DNA of 64,000 bases from Rhizobium sp. ARZ01 (GCF_014851675.1 NZ_JACVAE010000005.1:124001-188000); one strand, 5' to 3'; shown: positions 27,567 to 39,378, numbered from the stretch's first letter. Notes: generated from the sequence alone by a model not told the origin. Numbers and translations: made by a program.

Positions 27567-28502
27567 CTACAGGGAAAGCCGTTCCCGGCAGATCGTTTCC
27601 ACCAGGCTCTGCAAAATCTTCACCCTTTCAACAAGCCAGGTGAGTTCCTCGTTGCTGATCGCATATTTTGACGAGTAACGCGCTTCCACATAGGCTCTTG
27701 AAAGCAGCTCAAAACAGCGACGTGAAAACCTGCTATCGCGCGGCCAGGCGGCAATCAGCCGATTGTCGATCCGTTCAGCCTGGGACCGAAGGACCTTGAT
27801 GCGATGAGACTTGGGGCTGTAGAGCGTCAGTGTGAGCAGGGCGCAATGGTAGGCACGCTCCGTCGCTTGATGAAGCATGAAAGTTCCATCGCGCCAAATG
27901 TTATTCGCGATGCTAAATTCCGCTACCCTCAATGCATCATGAGATAACTGGAGCCACTGCTCGAGGTATAGCTTAGCTTCTTCAAACTTTTCGTCTACCG
28001 TTAGCGGCTTCGATTGCGCTAGCGTATGGCCGGGCTCCTCATAGAGGACGAGCCCGTCTCTAGCGATGTCGACGAAGAAGGGACGTCCGCGGGAAAGCTG
28101 GTCGTTGACGTCCTGCAATGTGTGCACGATCGGGACGGCCGGTGTCTCGATGCGGTGGGCGATCTGCTCCTTCAGCAGCTGCTCTTCGATGCCTTCCCAC
28201 AGGTCGCGTTCATCGGCAAAAGACTTGGTGCTGACCACAAGCAAAAGGTCATAGTCTGAACGATAGCCGCTCAAGCGGTCCTCGACCCAATCGCCACGGG
28301 CGTAGGACCCATAGAGGATCACCTTCAGGATCTTGCCGCCGCTTCGCTTGCCGGACAGCTTGGTCGCCTGGAACTGCTCGACCTCGGCAAACAGGATTTC
28401 GACAATGCGGGCGAGCTCGCGGCGCTTTTTGTCCGGTAGATGCTCAAGATGATCGGTCAAGGTCAAAGCAGCGTCGAAGCCTTCGGTGTGAATCGCATCC
28501 AT
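27567..28502 (-). CDS. Nucleotidyltransferase-HEPN fusion protein
   Basis: A 311-residue protein. The N-terminal minimal nucleotidyltransferase domain has GSYARGDW and SDYDLLLVV (the catalytic G-S...D-x-D pattern). The C-terminal HEPN-like domain (FMLHQATERAYHCALLTLTL ... RYSSKYAISNEELTWLVERV) follows. MNT and HEPN proteins usually form two-gene toxin-antitoxin systems in which the transferase modifies the HEPN ribonuclease; here both are one chain. I chose ATG 28502; a GTG at 28529 is possible. Confidence 0.8.
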   Translation of the reverse strand: MDAIHTEGFDAALTLTDHLEHLPDKKRRELARIVEILFAEVEQFQATKLSGKRSGGKILKVILYGSYARGDWVEDRLSGYRSDYDLLLVVSTKSFADERDLWEGIEEQLLKEQIAHRIETPAVPIVHTLQDVNDQLSRGRPFFVDIARDGLVLYEEPGHTLAQSKPLTVDEKFEEAKLYLEQWLQLSHDALRVAEFSIANNIWRDGTFMLHQATERAYHCALLTLTLYSPKSHRIKVLRSQAERIDNRLIAAWPRDSRFSRRCFELLSRAYVEARYSSKYAISNEELTWLVERVKILQSLVETICRERLSL

Positions 28503-29005
28503 CGTAGCGTTTCCAGCATGATTGCGCACCTGAAGCTTCTACGCGAGAAGGGCGACGTCCACAATTAGAGGATTATGCAGTCCAACTTGGTCTGCCAGCG
28601 AGATCCTCCCGTGGAAGGGACGGTGGGGCAAATCTAGCCGTCTAATCCTCGTGTCCATCCGTATCGGCGGCAGCGACGTAGAACCGCAAATTGCCGGACA
28701 TCCTTCAGGATGGTCGACTAATACACTCAGAATTCTGGGGATATGCGGAACGTCCCGGGCGGGGCAGTCGGATCCGCCTCCCCTGCGGGCGCTATGCTGA
28801 GGCTCCCGCGGCTGGCCTTTAACCGCCTGTGACGTGTCGAGAACGCCCGAAATCCCGCCTTTGGCGGCGCTATGCTGATTTCTCCGGTACTCTTCATCTT
28901 AAGCAGAGCCGACGCGAGACCGCGGTTTTCATCGAGCATCGCGGCAAACCCGATGTGGTTTACCGGCCGCTCGCCGATGCCTGGCGGAGCGCCGAAATAC
29001 GGTGA
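28503..29005. other. About 500 bp without a recognisable gene
   Basis: Several stop-limited short frames only. Two copies of a short GC-rich segment containing GGCGCTATGCTGA (or GGGCGCTATGCTGA) lie near 28787 and 28866, as in decayed insertion-element ends, but I cannot assign them to an element. Confidence 0.4.
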
Positions 29006-29705
29006 TCACGCTGCGAGGATGGATGTTTCGCGCCGCAGTGGCCTGAGATCGATGCTGTCCGTCGGGGTCCAGATGTAATCGCCGGTGAGACTGATATGCT
29101 GCCACCCGAGCGGGGTGATGTGTTTGATAATGTCGGGCGGCGTGGCGATGCCTTCCCGGTTGAGCTCGGCGAAAGCCGGTTCGAGATAAAGCGTATTCCA
29201 GTAGACGATGGCATTGATCAGAAGGTTCAGTCCTGACGCCCTATAGAACTGGCTCTCGAAGGTCCTGTCCCGCAGTTCTCCGAGACGGTTGAAGAACAGC
29301 GCGCGGGCCAAGGTGTTCTGAGCTTCGCTCTTGTTGAGTCCGGCGGTCGCGTTCCTGCGCATTTCGGGGCTCTGCCACCATTGGGGCAGGAAGATGGACC
29401 GATTGATGCGCCCGATGTCGCGTAACGCAAGCGCCAGTCCGTTCTGGCGCGAGAATGCGGACAGCTTCGCCAGCAGGGTCGAAGCTCGCGAATATGCCGG
29501 TCGTGCGCCCAGGCGAGCTGGCGCTTGGTTATTCCGGGGGAAACATCCGCCATTCTGGTGAGGCCGAGATTGATGCCGTCCGCCAGAATGGCGGTGAGGA
29601 GCGCAAGCTTGTTGTCAACCGTCCGACCGCTGCGCAGATGGGTGAAGGTGTTGGAAAATCCCGTGCGGGCGTCCACCTCAAGCAACAGATCGGTGATGCG
29701 GATCG
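29006..29705 (-). pseudogene. Tn3-family transposase remnant (C-terminal part, internally deleted)
   Basis: The reading frame begins LLLEVDARTGFSNTFTHL and continues to RQLAWAHDRHIRE. It then jumps, by a large internal deletion and a frame change, to LLAKLSAFSRQNGLALALRD, and continues through LNKSEAQNTLARALFFNRLG and ASGLNLLINAIVYWNTLYLE to the normal C-terminus (ITPLGWQHISLTGDYIW). The DDE catalytic core is missing, so it cannot be active. Confidence 0.88.
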
Positions 29706-29869
29706 CAGGCAGACGTTATGGCGAGGAGTTGAAGGTGAAGTACCCTGACTTGTCAGATCTGGAATTTTGGTTCCGGGGGCCTGATGACACCGAGACTTAT
29801 AAAATTCGCCGGTTTGATGGGAATCGAAGTGACGAACCCGCTTAGCGAAGAGTTTATCTCGCTCGAATT

Positions 29870-30742
29870 TCATCTGCGCAGCCTTGCGGCATCTTTCGAC
29901 GGCGGCAGTCCGAACTGACGGGCATATTCCCGGCTGAACTGGTTCGGACTTTCATAGCCGACATAGAAAGCAACGGACGTTGCGTTCCCCTCCCCGGCAA
30001 TCAGCAAGGATCGCGCATGGAGAAGGCGAACATGCTTCTGGTACTGGAGCGGGCTCAGCGCCGTTACCGCCTTGAAGTGGCGATGAAAGGCTGAGACGCT
30101 CAGTGCCGCCATTTCCGCCAGCGCCTCGACACGAAGCGGTTTGGTGAAATTCTGGCGTATCCATTGAATGGCAATGCCAACCCGCGAAAGCGCGGTATCA
30201 GGGGTCGCAATATCCCGTAGCATCCAGCCGAGCGGGCCCTGCAGGACGCGAAAAAGGATTTCCCGCTCATAGGCCGGCGCAAGGGCAGCGATCTCGTTCG
30301 GGCGCTCCATCAGCCGGAGCATGCGAACCCAGGCATCCAGTAGGTCCGTCGTCACCGGTGCCACGGAAAAGCCGGTGCTGTAAAGTTCACCTCCGGCAGG
30401 TTTGGGCAGATCGACCAAAAGGTTCGCAACGATTGCCGGTTCCAGTGTCAGGCTGATCGCCAGATAAGGCTCTTGGTTCGCTGAAGTATACACTGAGCCA
30501 ATGGCGGGCAGATCGATCGACATCACGAAATAGGTCGCGGGATCATAATGGAAGGTCCGGTCGCCGACGGTCATGGTCTTCGATCCGGTTAGAATAATAT
30601 TGACCATCGGGTCGTAAACGGCGGCAAGCCTGTGCTCCGGGATCTCGCCCTGCACCATCGCGACGCGCGGAATGCCTGTCTCGGTACGGCGGTTCTCTGC
30701 CCTGGAGGCAAGTTGCCTGAGTTCTTGAAGCTGTGTGATCAT
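29870..30742 (-). CDS. AraC-family transcriptional regulator
   Basis: A 290-residue regulator. The N-terminal AraC_N cupin-like domain (GSKTMTVGDRTFHYDPATYF) and the C-terminal double helix-turn-helix (VEALAEMAALSVSAFHRHFK ... VAFYVGYESPNQFSREYARQ) are visible. I chose ATG 30742 (MITQLQELRQLASR). Members of this group are often divergent from the oxidoreductase gene they control; the neighbour here is a broken SDR gene. Confidence 0.88.
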   Translation of the reverse strand: MITQLQELRQLASRAENRRTETGIPRVAMVQGEIPEHRLAAVYDPMVNIILTGSKTMTVGDRTFHYDPATYFVMSIDLPAIGSVYTSANQEPYLAISLTLEPAIVANLLVDLPKPAGGELYSTGFSVAPVTTDLLDAWVRMLRLMERPNEIAALAPAYEREILFRVLQGPLGWMLRDIATPDTALSRVGIAIQWIRQNFTKPLRVEALAEMAALSVSAFHRHFKAVTALSPLQYQKHVRLLHARSLLIAGEGNATSVAFYVGYESPNQFSREYARQFGLPPSKDAARLRR

Positions 30743-30876
30743 GAAATTCGTTGTTTCACAACAATGCTGCGCAATCAACACGAAAGCAGAAATAGGCAAT
30801 CTTCAGAGAGGATCGTGCGAGCGATCACAAGCGGTCTGCGGCTATCTATTGCTTATCCAAATCGAAGGAGAAGCAT

Positions 30877-31120
30877 ATGAGCATCGTCATCATCACCGGC
30901 GGCAGCCGCGGTCTTGGGGCCAGTGCTGCGATCCAATGCGCCAAGCGCGGCATGGGGTTATTCTCACCTACAACAATAACCCGGAAGCGGCAGAGAACGT
31001 AGTGCGGAGCATTGAAGCCGAGGGCGGCAAAGTTGCAGCTTTGAAGCTCGACGTCGGCGACAGCGGGTCGTTTGCCGCCTTCCGCGACACGGTGCGCGTT
31101 ACGCTTGGCAAGGTCTGGGA
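30877..31120 (+). pseudogene. Short-chain dehydrogenase fragment, frameshifted and truncated
   Basis: ATG 30877 follows GAAGGAG and encodes MSIVIITGGSRGLGASAAIQ (the TGxxxGxG NAD(P) motif). Near 30955 the frame shifts, and homology continues as GVILTYNNNPEAAENVVRSI and VAALKLDVGDSGSFAAFRDT before ending abruptly. The catalytic YxxxK half is gone. It is divergent from the AraC regulator that may once have controlled it. Confidence 0.8.
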
Positions 31121-31197
31121 AAGCAATCTTCTTTCATCGTTCTCCTCCATTCACGCGACATCAAAAGACTTGCGGGTTGCGATGCGCCGAGCAGCCA

Positions 31198-32151
31198 TCA
31201 TGCCCGGACCTCCTGACGCTGGAAGGCGACATAGGCCAGGGTGAAGAGCAGGATCATGGCTGCGACCAGCCCTGAAAGCTGCGGCCAAACGACCAGCAGG
31301 CTTTGCATCGTCGGCAGCGGCGCTCCGGCGATGGCACCGTCGACCTGATCGAAGAACAGCGGGCCGACCGACCGGGCCGCCGGATTGAGCAGCATCGCCG
31401 TTACCTCTCCATAAAGTGTCTGCGGGGACAGCCGCGCGACCGCCTGCTGCGTTTGGTACTGCGTCACGACGGTCATCGGATCGAGAGGATCGATCGGCGC
31501 GACGGCGCTTGCTATCAACGGTGCGATCATGTTCCAGAAGACGGTCAGAACCAGCCAGACCGACAGCGCCGCGAGCGCTGAGGTCGCCGGCGAGCGGATT
31601 ATGGTCGAGAATGCGATCGCCAGCGCCAGCCAGACACCGGCATAGGCGAGCGTGGTCGCAAGGTAAGCAATACCGCGCACGATGTCCGCGGCGGATGGCG
31701 GCAGGCCAAGCAGCAGAATGCCAAGCCCGGTCATCAGCAGCCAGAGCGTCAGCAGCGCGATCGTGATCACGAGAAGGCCCCCTAGGAGCTTGCCGAAAAG
31801 CACAGCATCTCGGTAGATTGGCTGCGCCAGCAACCGGCTCATCGTGCGGCGCGCGTATTCGCCATTGACCGCGTCGAATCCGAGCGCGATCGCCACCAGC
31901 GGCAGGAGAAACCCGAGGAAAGCTGCGAAGGAGGGCAGCGGTTCGCGCGCGACCGTGAGGAGTTTCAGGAACAAGAAGGGGTCCTCGGCGGTCGTTTCGG
32001 TAATGCGGCCGATGGCTCCGTAAACGGCGCCAATCGCGGTGAGCAGGACGAGCAGCATGATGAGATGCATGCGTGCGCTGGTCATGTGATCCGCAGCTTC
32101 CTTGAGCGCCACCGTTGCGGTGCCTTTGAATGGCGAGCCTTCACGCATCAT
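31198..32151 (-). CDS. ABC transporter permease (ABC-2 type)
   Basis: A 317-residue permease from ATG 32151 with about six hydrophobic segments (for example [60 protein letters not shown]) and the ABC-2 landmark [20 protein letters not shown]. The start overlaps the stop of the ATPase gene by 11 bp, showing coupling. It is the last gene of the degQ-like/NEW3/ATPase/permease operon. The substrate is unknown. Confidence 0.85.
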   Translation of the reverse strand: MMREGSPFKGTATVALKEAADHMTSARMHLIMLLVLLTAIGAVYGAIGRITETTAEDPFLFLKLLTVAREPLPSFAAFLGFLLPLVAIALGFDAVNGEYARRTMSRLLAQPIYRDAVLFGKLLGGLLVITIALLTLWLLMTGLGILLLGLPPSAADIVRGIAYLATTLAYAGVWLALAIAFSTIIRSPATSALAALSVWLVLTVFWNMIAPLIASAVAPIDPLDPMTVVTQYQTQQAVARLSPQTLYGEVTAMLLNPAARSVGPLFFDQVDGAIAGAPLPTMQSLLVVWPQLSGLVAAMILLFTLAYVAFQRQEVRA

Positions 32152-33079
32152 GGCGGGCCTCCTTGAAGTAACGGCTGTAGGCTTGGTCGAGGCCGGCACG
32201 GTGCAGATCCAAATTCTTGAGCGAGCCGCCGGCCTCGATGACGAGGCGAGCGAGTTCCGGTCGGACATCGCGCTCGGCTTCGATCAGCCAATGTCCTGCG
32301 CGGCCCGGCACGATTGACTTCACGCCGGTGCTCGTTTCGCCTAGCTTCGAAAGATCAATGCCGTCCGCTTCGACATCGATGACAAAGGCGCCGCCGCCAG
32401 TTTTATCCGCCAGTTCCTCGACGGTTCCGAAGAAGCCGATTTTGCCGTCGCTGAACAAGGCTATGCGGTGACAGACGGATTGCACGACGTTGAGCATGTG
32501 CGACGACAGCAGAATGGTCATGCCGTCGCGGCTCAGCGACTGGATCAGATCAAGCAATTCCTCAGTCGCTTGCGGATCCAGGCCGGAGGTAGGTTCGTCG
32601 AGAATGCCGACGCTGCAGTTGCGCATCAGCAGCTCCGCGAGGCCGAGCCGCTGGCGCATGCCGCGGGAATAGTTTCCGACCAGCCGGTCGGCTACGTCAG
32701 TCAGCCGCACCTTGTCCAGCGCCGCTGCGATACGCTCCTTGGCTAGGTCTGATGATAGGCCGGCGAGGCGAGCCGTATAGGTCAGGTTCTCGCGCGCTGA
32801 CATGCTGTCGTAGAAGCCGATAGCATCTGGCAGATACCCGACCTCTCGCTTAACGTCGAGCGGTTGGCGCAGTGGATCCTTGCCGAGGATACGCACTTTT
32901 CCTTCCGTCGGCTCGGTCAAGCCCAACAGCATCAGGATCGTTGTCGTCTTGCCCGCACCGTTCGGTCCGAGCAGGCCCACAACTTCACCGGCCGATACGG
33001 ACAGGTCGATTCCGGCGACCGCGGTGACCCGGCCATACCGCTTGACGAGCCCCTTGGCTTCGATGACGATCGTGCTCAT
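32141..33079 (-). CDS. ABC transporter ATP-binding protein
   Basis: A 312-residue ATPase. Walker A is [10 protein letters not shown], the signature [16 protein letters not shown] and Walker [13 protein letters not shown]. The C-terminal extension is typical of ABC-2 type ATPases (gliding/multidrug class). I chose ATG 33079, which overlaps the stop of the NEW3 gene (ATGA) and drops 26 unlikely upstream codons. It pairs with the downstream permease and probably with the NEW3 protein. Confidence 0.9.
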   Translation of the reverse strand: MSTIVIEAKGLVKRYGRVTAVAGIDLSVSAGEVVGLLGPNGAGKTTTILMLLGLTEPTEGKVRILGKDPLRQPLDVKREVGYLPDAIGFYDSMSARENLTYTARLAGLSSDLAKERIAAALDKVRLTDVADRLVGNYSRGMRQRLGLAELLMRNCSVGILDEPTSGLDPQATEELLDLIQSLSRDGMTILLSSHMLNVVQSVCHRIALFSDGKIGFFGTVEELADKTGGGAFVIDVEADGIDLSKLGETSTGVKSIVPGRAGHWLIEAERDVRPELARLVIEAGGSLKNLDLHRAGLDQAYSRYFKEARHDA

Positions 33080-34257
33080 CGCCGTCCGTACCTCATCACC
33101 GCCATGCCAAGCACGAGCGCCGCCGCTGCGATGACGCCGAGACCCGCCATGCCCCAAACCGTCGAAGCGTTGACCTTTACGCGGAATTGCGCAGACTCCG
33201 ATACAGGACCGCCGGTGGCGCGCACGGTAACCATGTAGTCGCCCGCGATCGCGCGTTCGGAGGGGGTAATCTTGACATTCACCTGGCTCGTGGCATCGGG
33301 CGCGATCATATTCACGCGTTCGGGCTCGAACTCGACTTTCCAGCCAGAAGGTGGATTGGCCGCGAGCTCTATGTCGCTTGCGGGCGCGCTGCCTGTGTTG
33401 ACAAGCGTAAAGGGGAAACGTGATTCCTTGCCGGCCACGGCCTCGCCCGAAAGCCGTTCCTGCGGGCCAGTCAGGGTTACCTCAGGCTGCCCGGTCACTT
33501 CGATGCTAAGTTCAGTCGAGGTGCTCGTTCCGCCGCCAGAAACCTCCATCACCACCGGATAGCGTCCGGCCGGCGCGGACCTCGGAGGCGTAACCTCCAA
33601 GGTTACGTTCTCGCTCGATCCCGCTTCGATCGGCAGGCCGGTGATTTCTTCCGAACCGTAGCCGCGTTTGAAGCGCGTCTGGAAACCCTCGGGAGCGTTT
33701 GCCACAAGGTTGAACAGACTTTCCTCGGCGCCGTCGTTGGTCACTTCCATCCTGAAGCTAAACGTCGAGCTGGTCGTGCCCCTGAGTGCCGGCAACTCGG
33801 ACTTTAGCTCCAGGCCGGCGCCCTCGTCTGCGTTCGACAATTTCACTACCAGTGGGAGATCGGCGGTCGCATTGCCGTAACGCGCCTTAACGTCGATCGG
33901 GACGCTTTCGCCGCCAACACCCTCAGGCGGCGTCAGTTCTAGATTGACCTCTTCCGTCGCGTTGGGCGCAACGATGACCGCCGAAACCTCGCGGTTGCCG
34001 CCCTTGAGCGACCATTGCCAACCGTCAGGAACCCCAGACACTTGCAGGGATGCTCGCTGCGGCGGCAGGTTGGCGTTGCGTAGGGTCAACTGAATCGATT
34101 CAGTCTTGCCTGGACGGATCGCCAGTTCCGGGTGCGGCGTTGTTAGCCAGAAGCCGGTCAATTCAGGCGCTTGCTGCGGCTGCTGGGCAACCGCTTCAGC
34201 ACACGCAAACGTCGCTGCTACAGCCAGGGCTGTAATCCATCGAGCAGATTTCCTCAT
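33076..34257 (-). CDS. NEW3-domain exported, membrane-anchored protein
   Basis: A 393-residue protein with a signal peptide ([17 protein letters not shown]), three beta-sandwich repeats of the NEW3/NPCBM-associated type (for example [40 protein letters not shown]) and a C-terminal membrane anchor ([20 protein letters not shown]). NEW3 proteins are often encoded with ABC-2 transporters and face the periplasm. It lies 43 bp after the DegQ-like protease gene and overlaps the ATPase gene. Confidence 0.85.
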   Translation of the reverse strand: MRKSARWITALAVAATFACAEAVAQQPQQAPELTGFWLTTPHPELAIRPGKTESIQLTLRNANLPPQRASLQVSGVPDGWQWSLKGGNREVSAVIVAPNATEEVNLELTPPEGVGGESVPIDVKARYGNATADLPLVVKLSNADEGAGLELKSELPALRGTTSSTFSFRMEVTNDGAEESLFNLVANAPEGFQTRFKRGYGSEEITGLPIEAGSSENVTLEVTPPRSAPAGRYPVVMEVSGGGTSTSTELSIEVTGQPEVTLTGPQERLSGEAVAGKESRFPFTLVNTGSAPASDIELAANPPSGWKVEFEPERVNMIAPDATSQVNVKITPSERAIAGDYMVTVRATGGPVSESAQFRVKVNASTVWGMAGLGVIAAAALVLGMAVMRYGRR

Positions 34258-34300
34258 CTCCTTCTCCCATCGATGTTAACGTCATGCGTCGGGCAACCAC

Positions 34301-35608
34301 CTACCGGATCACCAGCAAGTGTTTCGACCCGGCGCGAAACAGATCGAGCACTATCGGTTCTTTAACGCTGTCTCGAGTTCCCGCGATAGGCCGGCGATTG
34401 GCAGCAACGATCACATCGCCCATGCGCAGACCGGCTCGGGCCGCAGCACTTCCATCTTCAACGCTGGAAACAACCACGTTGCCGGCCGCATCCTGGAACT
34501 CAGCGCCCTCAAGGCGAGCGGGCATGGCTCCAGGCTTGGCAATTGCCTCGTCCGGCTCGATGCGCATTGACACCGTTTTGCGAACCCGATCGCGCAGAAA
34601 TTCGATTTCGACTTCCGATCCGACCTGAGCCAGGCCGACACGATTGCGGAGATCTGCCGAGCCCGTGACTTTCCGATTGTTGACGGCGATGATGACATCG
34701 CCAGCTCGAAGGCCCGCCTGTTCCGCGGGGGAATCTGTCTCAACGTTGCCGACGACGGCGCCGTAGCTTTCCTCGATGCTGAGCGCTTCGGCGAGATCGG
34801 GCGACAGGTCCTGCTGGACGGAGATACCGATCCGGCCGCGCCGCACTTCGCCATGCTCGATCAGTTGCTCCATCACGGCCGACGCCATCGCGATCGGAAC
34901 CGCAAAGCCGATGCCGACATTGCCGCCGGTGGGCGCGATGATTGCGGTGTTGACGCCGACCAGCATGCCGTCTGTTGTCACCAGTGCGCCTCCCGAGTTG
35001 CCGGGATTGATCGAAGCATCCGTCTGGATGAAATCCTCATAGCCCTCGAGATTGATGCCGCCACGGCCAAGGGCGCTGACGATGCCGGAGGTGACGGTCT
35101 GGCCAAGCCCGAACGGATTGCCGATCGCGACAACGGAGTCGCCGACCCGCAGGGCACCAGAATCGCCAAACGAAAGCGCCGTCAGCTTGTCGGCGACGAT
35201 CCTCAGCAACGCTATATCGGTTGCCTTGTCGCTGCCCACCAGGTCGGCCGTGAAGCGGCGGCGGTCCTTCAGGGTTACCGCAATCTCGCCGGCGTCCGCG
35301 ACGACATGGTGATTGGTGAGGATATAGCCTTTGTTGGCATCAACGATGACGCCGGAGCCCGCGCTCAGCCGCTGTTGTTGCTCAGGTAGGTTGAAATAGC
35401 GACGGAAGAAGTTGGTTTCGGCGGAAGCGCGAGACCTCACTGCAATGTTGACGACCGCCGGCGTGACGTCCTCCAAGACATCAGCGAGCGAGGGTTGCAT
35501 GCTTGCCGACATCGCCGACTGCGGCCGTGCCGCCGGAAGCGGCGCAGGAACCAGTATGAGGACGAGTGCGGCGAATACGCCAACGTATTTCGACGAACGC
35601 GTGGTCAT
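34301..35608 (-). CDS. DegP/DegQ-like periplasmic serine protease
   Basis: A 435-residue Do-family protease with an N-terminal signal/anchor. The catalytic triad is visible in LTNHHVV (His), KATDIALL (Asp) and NPGNSGGAL (Ser). Two PDZ domains follow (about residues 250-340 and 350-435, the second ending LLVIR). It degrades or refolds damaged periplasmic proteins. It heads the minus-strand operon with the NEW3 and ABC genes, and lies just downstream of groESL. Confidence 0.93.
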   Translation of the reverse strand: MTTRSSKYVGVFAALVLILVPAPLPAARPQSAMSASMQPSLADVLEDVTPAVVNIAVRSRASAETNFFRRYFNLPEQQQRLSAGSGVIVDANKGYILTNHHVVADAGEIAVTLKDRRRFTADLVGSDKATDIALLRIVADKLTALSFGDSGALRVGDSVVAIGNPFGLGQTVTSGIVSALGRGGINLEGYEDFIQTDASINPGNSGGALVTTDGMLVGVNTAIIAPTGGNVGIGFAVPIAMASAVMEQLIEHGEVRRGRIGISVQQDLSPDLAEALSIEESYGAVVGNVETDSPAEQAGLRAGDVIIAVNNRKVTGSADLRNRVGLAQVGSEVEIEFLRDRVRKTVSMRIEPDEAIAKPGAMPARLEGAEFQDAAGNVVVSSVEDGSAAARAGLRMGDVIVAANRRPIAGTRDSVKEPIVLDLFRAGSKHLLVIR

Positions 35609-35773
35609 TTTTGGCCCCTAACTCTTTAGTTCCTCCTTCGGTGCAGGGGCGAGCCGTCGGGTCCAGCCTCATTGGAGTCACGATTTTGGCTCCTGCCAAA
35701 CCAGCACCAGCCCGATAAACGCCGCGCCGATTCAGGCGCAATGCATCTCTTACTTCACAAGTCTACCCAAAGC

Positions 35774-35796
35774 CCGCGCCCCGTCGGGGGGCGCGG
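35774..35796 (-). terminator. Hairpin after groEL
   Basis: Arms CCGCGCCCC and GGGGCGCGG (9 bp, loop of 5) 15 bp after the groEL stop. The following T-run is short, so termination is probable but not certain. Confidence 0.6.
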
Positions 35797-35810
35797 ACCT
35801 ATCATTGCAG

Positions 35811-37809
<1,999 letters not shown>

Positions 37810-37961
37810 ATCGCTCTCCTCATGGACAAACAGATTTTTCAACGGGTCCTCCGCACCGCATTCGAAGCGAACCGACGCGGGGCGCGCCGACCTTTTCGGC
37901 ATCGCGCGCAAATCGATCTGGTTTTTGTCTTTTCGAGTTTCAAGAGGGAATCAGAAATTTT

Positions 37962-37988
37962 TTAGCACTCTACCAGGTCGAGTGCTAC
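37962..37988. promoter_or_regulatory. CIRCE element (HrcA operator)
   Basis: TTAGCACTC - 9 bp - GAGTGCTAC matches the consensus TTAGCACTC-N9-GAGTGCTAA at 17 of 18 positions. HrcA repressor binds it at normal temperature. It sits between groES (minus) and an hsp20 gene (plus), so it could control both. Confidence 0.92.
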
Positions 37989-38000
37989 CGGCATGAATTC

Positions 38001-38546
38001 ATGAGACTATTTCACGTCGCTGGTGGTTGGGGGGTGTGGCTGCCTCTTGACGCAAGGCATCATGATCCCCACCTCATTCTCATCGACGCCCAAGTGGGTC
38101 GACACCAGTCCGGGAGCCCCAAGCTTCTTGGCGCTCCCTCGTACCTATGTTTCGACGAAGTCTTCCGCGGCTTCGGCCCGCCATCGTTGCTCGGTGGCAC
38201 GTCGCCCTTCAATGGTTCGTGGCCGCACGTGGAAATCGAGGAGAATGACAACGAAATCCGCCTGATCGCGGAGGTACCAGGCGTCGATCCAGACAACATC
38301 GAGGTGCTGCTGGAAGATGGCGTGCTTACGCTTCGCGGCGAGAACAAATCGGAGACTGAGGACAAGGATCGCCGGTTCAGCGAGCGCTACTACGGGCGCT
38401 TCGAAGGGCGGCTGGCCCTTGGTCGCCAAGTCGATGAGGACAAGGTCGCCGCAACGTTCAAGAACGGTCTGCTCACCTTGACGCTGCCGAAGACCGAAAA
38501 GGCGCGAGCCAACGTCAAGCGGATCACGATCGACAGCACCAAATAA
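38001..38546 (+). CDS. Small heat-shock protein (Hsp20) with an irregular N-terminus
   Basis: The C-terminal 140 codons are a normal alpha-crystallin domain (WPHVEIEENDNEIRLIAEVP, LLEDGVLTLRGENKSET, FKNGLLTLTLPKTEKARANV). The first 50 codons of this frame do not look like Hsp20. In the +1 frame SFLALPRTYV resembles the usual PFLALHREMN that should precede FDEVFRGFG, so a small deletion/frameshift near 38145 probably damaged the N-terminal arm. The start codon is therefore uncertain. It is divergent from groES across the CIRCE element. Confidence 0.75.
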   Translation: MRLFHVAGGWGVWLPLDARHHDPHLILIDAQVGRHQSGSPKLLGAPSYLCFDEVFRGFGPPSLLGGTSPFNGSWPHVEIEENDNEIRLIAEVPGVDPDNIEVLLEDGVLTLRGENKSETEDKDRRFSERYYGRFEGRLALGRQVDEDKVAATFKNGLLTLTLPKTEKARANVKRITIDSTK

Positions 38547-38561
38547 TACCGACCGCGCAAG

Positions 38562-38589
38562 CCAGCCGGGTGCTAACGTGCCCGGCTGG
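38562..38589 (+). terminator. Hairpin after hsp20
   Basis: Perfect arms CCAGCCGGG and CCCGGCTGG with a 10-base loop, 15 bp after the stop and followed by TTATT. Confidence 0.65.
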
Positions 38590-38967
38590 TTATTCGCGTG
38601 GCAAAAACCGATGATGACGGAACCCCTTGCGCGAGACGGACAAACCGGCCGCGCTGACCGGAAGTCGTGGAGCACGTCAGCACAAGCCAGCCCTGGCGAT
38701 TGACATCAACTGCCCACGACCAAACATTGATCCCGTAGCACGCATTTTTCGCCCGTCACGCTCTGTGATGACTTCGGCGCGCGTCTCGGGGCGACCCCAA
38801 CCCGCGATGCCGCCATTGCCTACGCAAAGCGACAGAAACTGAATTGCACCGTCGTAGACGACAGGAGCCGCCGTCCCTAGTTTTCGTTGATATCAACGGC
38901 AAGCTCTACCATTCAATCCCCGTTGCTGCGCGATCGGCGCATCGATCGGCATCGCCAATTTTCGGAA

Positions 38968-39158
38968 GAGCCCGCCGCTGAAGCGGCGGGCCGTGCTCTC
39001 CTTTTCTCGATCATACATGTGCATGCGGGTTCCGCCGATAGTCCCAGAGTGCCCAGGCTGACACGGCGGTGACGAGCACGCCGAGGACCACATGGGTCCA
39101 CATCGCGTTCATGTTCGCCGCGAATTGAAGCAGCCAGGGCGAGACCATCAGCCAGGAG
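38968..39158. repeat. Duplicated segment, copy 1 (partner 42778-42966)
   Basis: About 190 bp that align closely with 42778-42966. The segment covers a GCCCGCCGCT-GA-AGCGGCGGGC hairpin and the 3' end of an SPW-repeat gene. Copy 2 belongs to an intact gene; copy 1 does not. Confidence 0.8.
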
Positions 39159-39160
39159 AA
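39011..39160 (-). pseudogene. 3' remnant of an SPW-repeat membrane protein gene
   Basis: Encodes VSPWLLQFAANMNAMWTHVV followed by LGVLVTAVSAWALWDYRRNP and HAHV-stop. This is nearly the same as the end of the intact SPW gene at 42819-43181. The upstream half is missing. Confidence 0.8.
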
Positions 39161-39378
39161 GATGCCTCAACCGCACCACAGCCTACCGCTCCTCCAGGCC
39201 CAAAAAGCGGCCGCCGGAACAATAATGAAAAGCGAAAGCTGGCACCGTGCCGTCTGAAGAAGGCATTCTTTCGATGGGAACTGAATTCCCAGTCCGTATA
39301 TGTTTGACGTGCCGCTCATATGAGAACCGCCCGTCGGAAAGCTGGCAAGGCTTTGAAGCAGGCGCCCAGATAACTCCG

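Larger units (their letters stand above)
38590..39378. other. Gene-poor stretch with decayed DNA
   Basis: About 790 bp with no intact gene. It contains the SPW-protein remnant (39011-39160) within a duplicated segment (38968-39158), and stop-rich sequence either side that I cannot assign. Confidence 0.5.

Noticed and set aside
28727..28939. A 70-codon minus-strand frame with two SIAP motifs
   Set aside because: Likely decayed insertion-element sequence; no start signal and no known protein.
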